Positions 62,279 to 64,000 of a stretch of DNA of 64,000 nt are shown here, piece by piece. The notes beneath the pieces are model-generated. The model made no database searches and was not told the DNA's origin. It saw only the letters and a list, made by a program, of their open reading frames with translations. Source of the stretch: Pseudomonas corrugata. GTDB lineage: Bacteria > Pseudomonadota > Gammaproteobacteria > Pseudomonadales > Pseudomonadaceae. Position numbers and translations under genes: made by a program. The first letter of the stretch is position 1; each line of letters starts with the position of its first letter. The DNA is taken from NCBI RefSeq assembly GCF_001269905.1, contig NZ_LHVK01000022.1:186001-250000 (forward strand). Direction: 5' to 3'.

Positions 62279-62835
62279 ATCGTCTGGCCCCTATCGACCC
62301 GAACAACCTCAGCGATACGCAGCGCCCGGTCTACGAGCGCATTGCCAACGGCCCGCGCAAAGGCGTGCGCGGCCCCTTGGCCATCTGGCTGCATCGGCCT
62401 GAACTGGCCGAGTGCGCTCAGGCGTTGGGCCGCTACTGCCGCTATGACACCTGCCTGAACCCGCGCCTGTCAGAGCTGGCCATCTTGATGATGGGTCGCT
62501 ACTGGCTCGCCGAATACGAATGGGCAGCCCACAAGCCGTTTGCCCTTGAAGCCGGCTTGGCACCCCACATCATCGATGCCATTCGCGATGACGTGGCGCC
62601 TGCGTTCGAAAACACCGACGAAGCGCTGGTGTACCGCTTCATCCGCGAACTGCATGCCGAGCGTGCAATCAGCGACGGTTTGTATGCCGAATTCGTCGAG
62701 TTGTTGGGCACCGATGCCGCCGTCGACCTGGTCGGCATCGCGGGCTACTACAGCCTGATTTCCATGACCATCAAGGTATTCGAAGTGCCTCCGCCCGCCG
62801 GCGCCGCTGCCGAACTGCCGACTAAATTGAAGTAA
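62275..62835 (+). CDS. Carboxymuconolactone decarboxylase-family protein
   Basis: A 186-residue AhpD/CMD-like protein. The core SELAILMMGRYWLAEYEWAAHKPFALEAGL contains the family ExxWxxH variant in place of ExxCxxH, so it is unlikely to be a peroxidase with the usual cysteine pair and more likely a decarboxylase-type enzyme or a structural relative. Overlaps the transporter stop by 4 bases and precedes the dehydrogenase by 10, so it is in the operon. Confidence 0.88.
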   Translation: MNRLAPIDPNNLSDTQRPVYERIANGPRKGVRGPLAIWLHRPELAECAQALGRYCRYDTCLNPRLSELAILMMGRYWLAEYEWAAHKPFALEAGLAPHIIDAIRDDVAPAFENTDEALVYRFIRELHAERAISDGLYAEFVELLGTDAAVDLVGIAGYYSLISMTIKVFEVPPPAGAAAELPTKLK

Positions 62836-62845
62836 GGATATGTAC

Positions 62846-63664
62846 ATGATCGATACTCTTCCAAAAAGTGATCGCCTTCAGGGCAAGGTCGCTATCGTTA
62901 CCGGTGCCGGTTGTGTCGGCAGCGGCTGGGGCAACGGCCGCGCGGTCGCGGTGATATTCGCCATGGCCGGTGCCAAGGTTTTCGCGGTCGATCGTGATCT
63001 GGGGGCCATGGAGGAAACGCTGGAGCGCATCCGCAATGCCGGCGGTGAGGTCACGCCTTATGCCTGCGACGTCACCAACACCCAAGCCGTCGCCGCAATG
63101 GTCGCAGCTTGCAAAAAGACCTATGGCACGGTCGATATTCTGGTGAACAACGTTGGCGGCTCGGCGGCGGGTGGCGCCGTTGCCCTGGCTGAAGAAAAGT
63201 TCGATGCCCAGATTGCCCTGAACCTCAGTAGCGTCTATCTGACCTGCAAGCACGTGCTGCCGCTGATGGAGGCCCAGGGCAGCGGTTCGATCATCAATAC
63301 CGCATCGACGTCCGGTATTCGTTGGACGGGCTCGGCCCAGGTGGCCTACGCCGCCAGCAAAGCCGGTGTGATTCAGCTGTCTCGGGTTACAGCCGTGGAA
63401 TACGCGTCCAAGGGCATCCGCGTGAACACCGTCGTGCCAGGGCAATTGCATACGCCGATGGTCGAGGTGCGCCTGGCCGGGCAACGCACGGGGGGTGACG
63501 TGAGCAAATTGCTCGACACGCGTCTGGCACGCATTCCACTCGGGTTCATGGGTGATGGCCGCGACACCGCTTATGCCGCGCTGTACCTGGCCAGCGATGA
63601 ATCACGCTTCGTCACCGGCACCGAAATCATCGTCGATGGCGGCATGACCGCACGTTGCGACTGA
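62846..63664 (+). CDS. Short-chain dehydrogenase/reductase
   Basis: A 272-residue SDR. NAD(P) glycine motif TGAGCVGSGWGNGRA is slightly lengthened, NNVGG follows, the catalytic Ser is in NTASTSGIRW and YxxxK in VAYAASKAG. The C-terminus ends FVTGTEIIVDGGMTARC. AAGGA lies 7 bases before ATG 62846. Part of the catabolic operon; it would oxidise a hydroxylated intermediate. Confidence 0.92.
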   Translation: MIDTLPKSDRLQGKVAIVTGAGCVGSGWGNGRAVAVIFAMAGAKVFAVDRDLGAMEETLERIRNAGGEVTPYACDVTNTQAVAAMVAACKKTYGTVDILVNNVGGSAAGGAVALAEEKFDAQIALNLSSVYLTCKHVLPLMEAQGSGSIINTASTSGIRWTGSAQVAYAASKAGVIQLSRVTAVEYASKGIRVNTVVPGQLHTPMVEVRLAGQRTGGDVSKLLDTRLARIPLGFMGDGRDTAYAALYLASDESRFVTGTEIIVDGGMTARCD

Positions 63665-63683
63665 GCCACCCGAAGGAGCCAGC

Positions 63684-64000
63684 ATGTCGACTTCATCCAA
63701 CCCTATGGGTGTGTGGGATTGCCACACGCATATTTACGGCCCCTGGGCTCAATTTCCTCTGCCGGCCAATGCCACCTACACGCCAGAGCCCGCGCCGTTC
63801 TCTGAGTTACTGACCCTGCATCGTCAGCTAGGCATCAACCATGGCGTGCTGGTGCAGGCTGCGCCCTACGGCACGGATCACGCCGCCATCCTACAGGCAA
63901 TTGCCGGCAGTGGCGGCCGCTACCGTGGTGTCGGGATCATCGACGATACCACCACCGATGCCCAATTACAGGCGCTCCACGACGGCGGCCTGCGGGGTAT
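63684..64000 (+). CDS. Amidohydrolase (2-pyrone-4,6-dicarboxylate lactonase-like), partial
   Basis: The first 105 residues of an amidohydrolase-superfamily protein, cut by the window end. The metal-binding VWDCHTHIYGP (HxH) opens it, followed by the strand-helix pattern of the TIM barrel (LGINHGVLVQAAPYGTDHAAIL). This family includes the LigI lactonase of 4,5-cleavage aromatic degradation. AAGGAG lies 6 bases before ATG 63684. It completes the catabolic operon. Confidence 0.85.
   Translation, partial: MSTSSNPMGVWDCHTHIYGPWAQFPLPANATYTPEPAPFSELLTLHRQLGINHGVLVQAAPYGTDHAAILQAIAGSGGRYRGVGIIDDTTTDAQLQALHDGGLRG

Noticed and set aside
1..64000. Intact prophage, integrase or insertion sequence
   Set aside because: No integrase, transposase, phage structural gene or flanking direct repeats were found.

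Overview
The window looks like chromosome from the Pseudomonas fluorescens species complex. Coding sequence is GC-rich, intergenic gaps carry the short palindromic REP elements typical of that group, and the gene content fits: PE-ligase-polymerase order LigD, a FAN1-like nuclease, and an aprX-inh-aprDEF-protease-lipase locus. There is no rRNA, tRNA, CRISPR array or intact insertion sequence. Species is not decided by what I can see.

Left part (1-24,200), mostly ordinary chromosome: a LysR/LysE exporter pair; an MBL-fold hydrolase divergent from a two-subunit molybdenum hydroxylase; a MalY/PatB C-S lyase; a VOC protein; a PncC/CinA amidase; a Yip1 protein; a tightly packed four-gene reverse-strand operon (diiron redox enzyme, methyltransferase, carboxylate-amine ligase, LigD); an NhaP-type antiporter; a two-PAS hybrid histidine kinase; and a FAN1-like nuclease translationally coupled to a DinG-type helicase. 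REP elements fill many gaps.

Middle part (24,200-49,800): the whole type I secretion locus on the reverse strand in the order aprX (serralysin), inh, aprD, aprE, aprF, a subtilisin autotransporter, and a class I.3 lipase. A hairpin with a perfect RsmA/RsmE consensus covers the aprX ribosome binding site, so Gac/Rsm control is likely. Next come a LysR/DHA2 efflux pair, a DUF1652 gene with a clear terminator, a UvrD-type helicase, phosphoglucomutase, a MocR-type regulator with an unrecognised 496-aa partner in a partly AT-richer area, and a quinone reductase divergent from a LysR regulator.

Right part (50,000-59,800) is the most unusual block: a P1B-5-type metal ATPase with a C-terminal hemerythrin-like domain, a triple-BON protein, an erythromycin-esterase-family enzyme, a universal stress protein-phosphoribosyltransferase-alpha/beta hydrolase operon, a PyrR-like phosphoribosyltransferase and a divergent PRPP synthetase. 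Anr/Fnr-like boxes lie in its intergenic regions and decayed gene fragments (XRE, CHAD, possibly acyl carrier protein) lie at its edges and inside it. The gene set resembles the low-oxygen dormancy (DosR) gene set of mycobacteria and is my best candidate for an undescribed system. The window ends (59,825-64,000) in a LysR-controlled catabolic operon: DctA-like transporter, carboxymuconolactone-decarboxylase-like protein, SDR dehydrogenase and a cut-off amidohydrolase.
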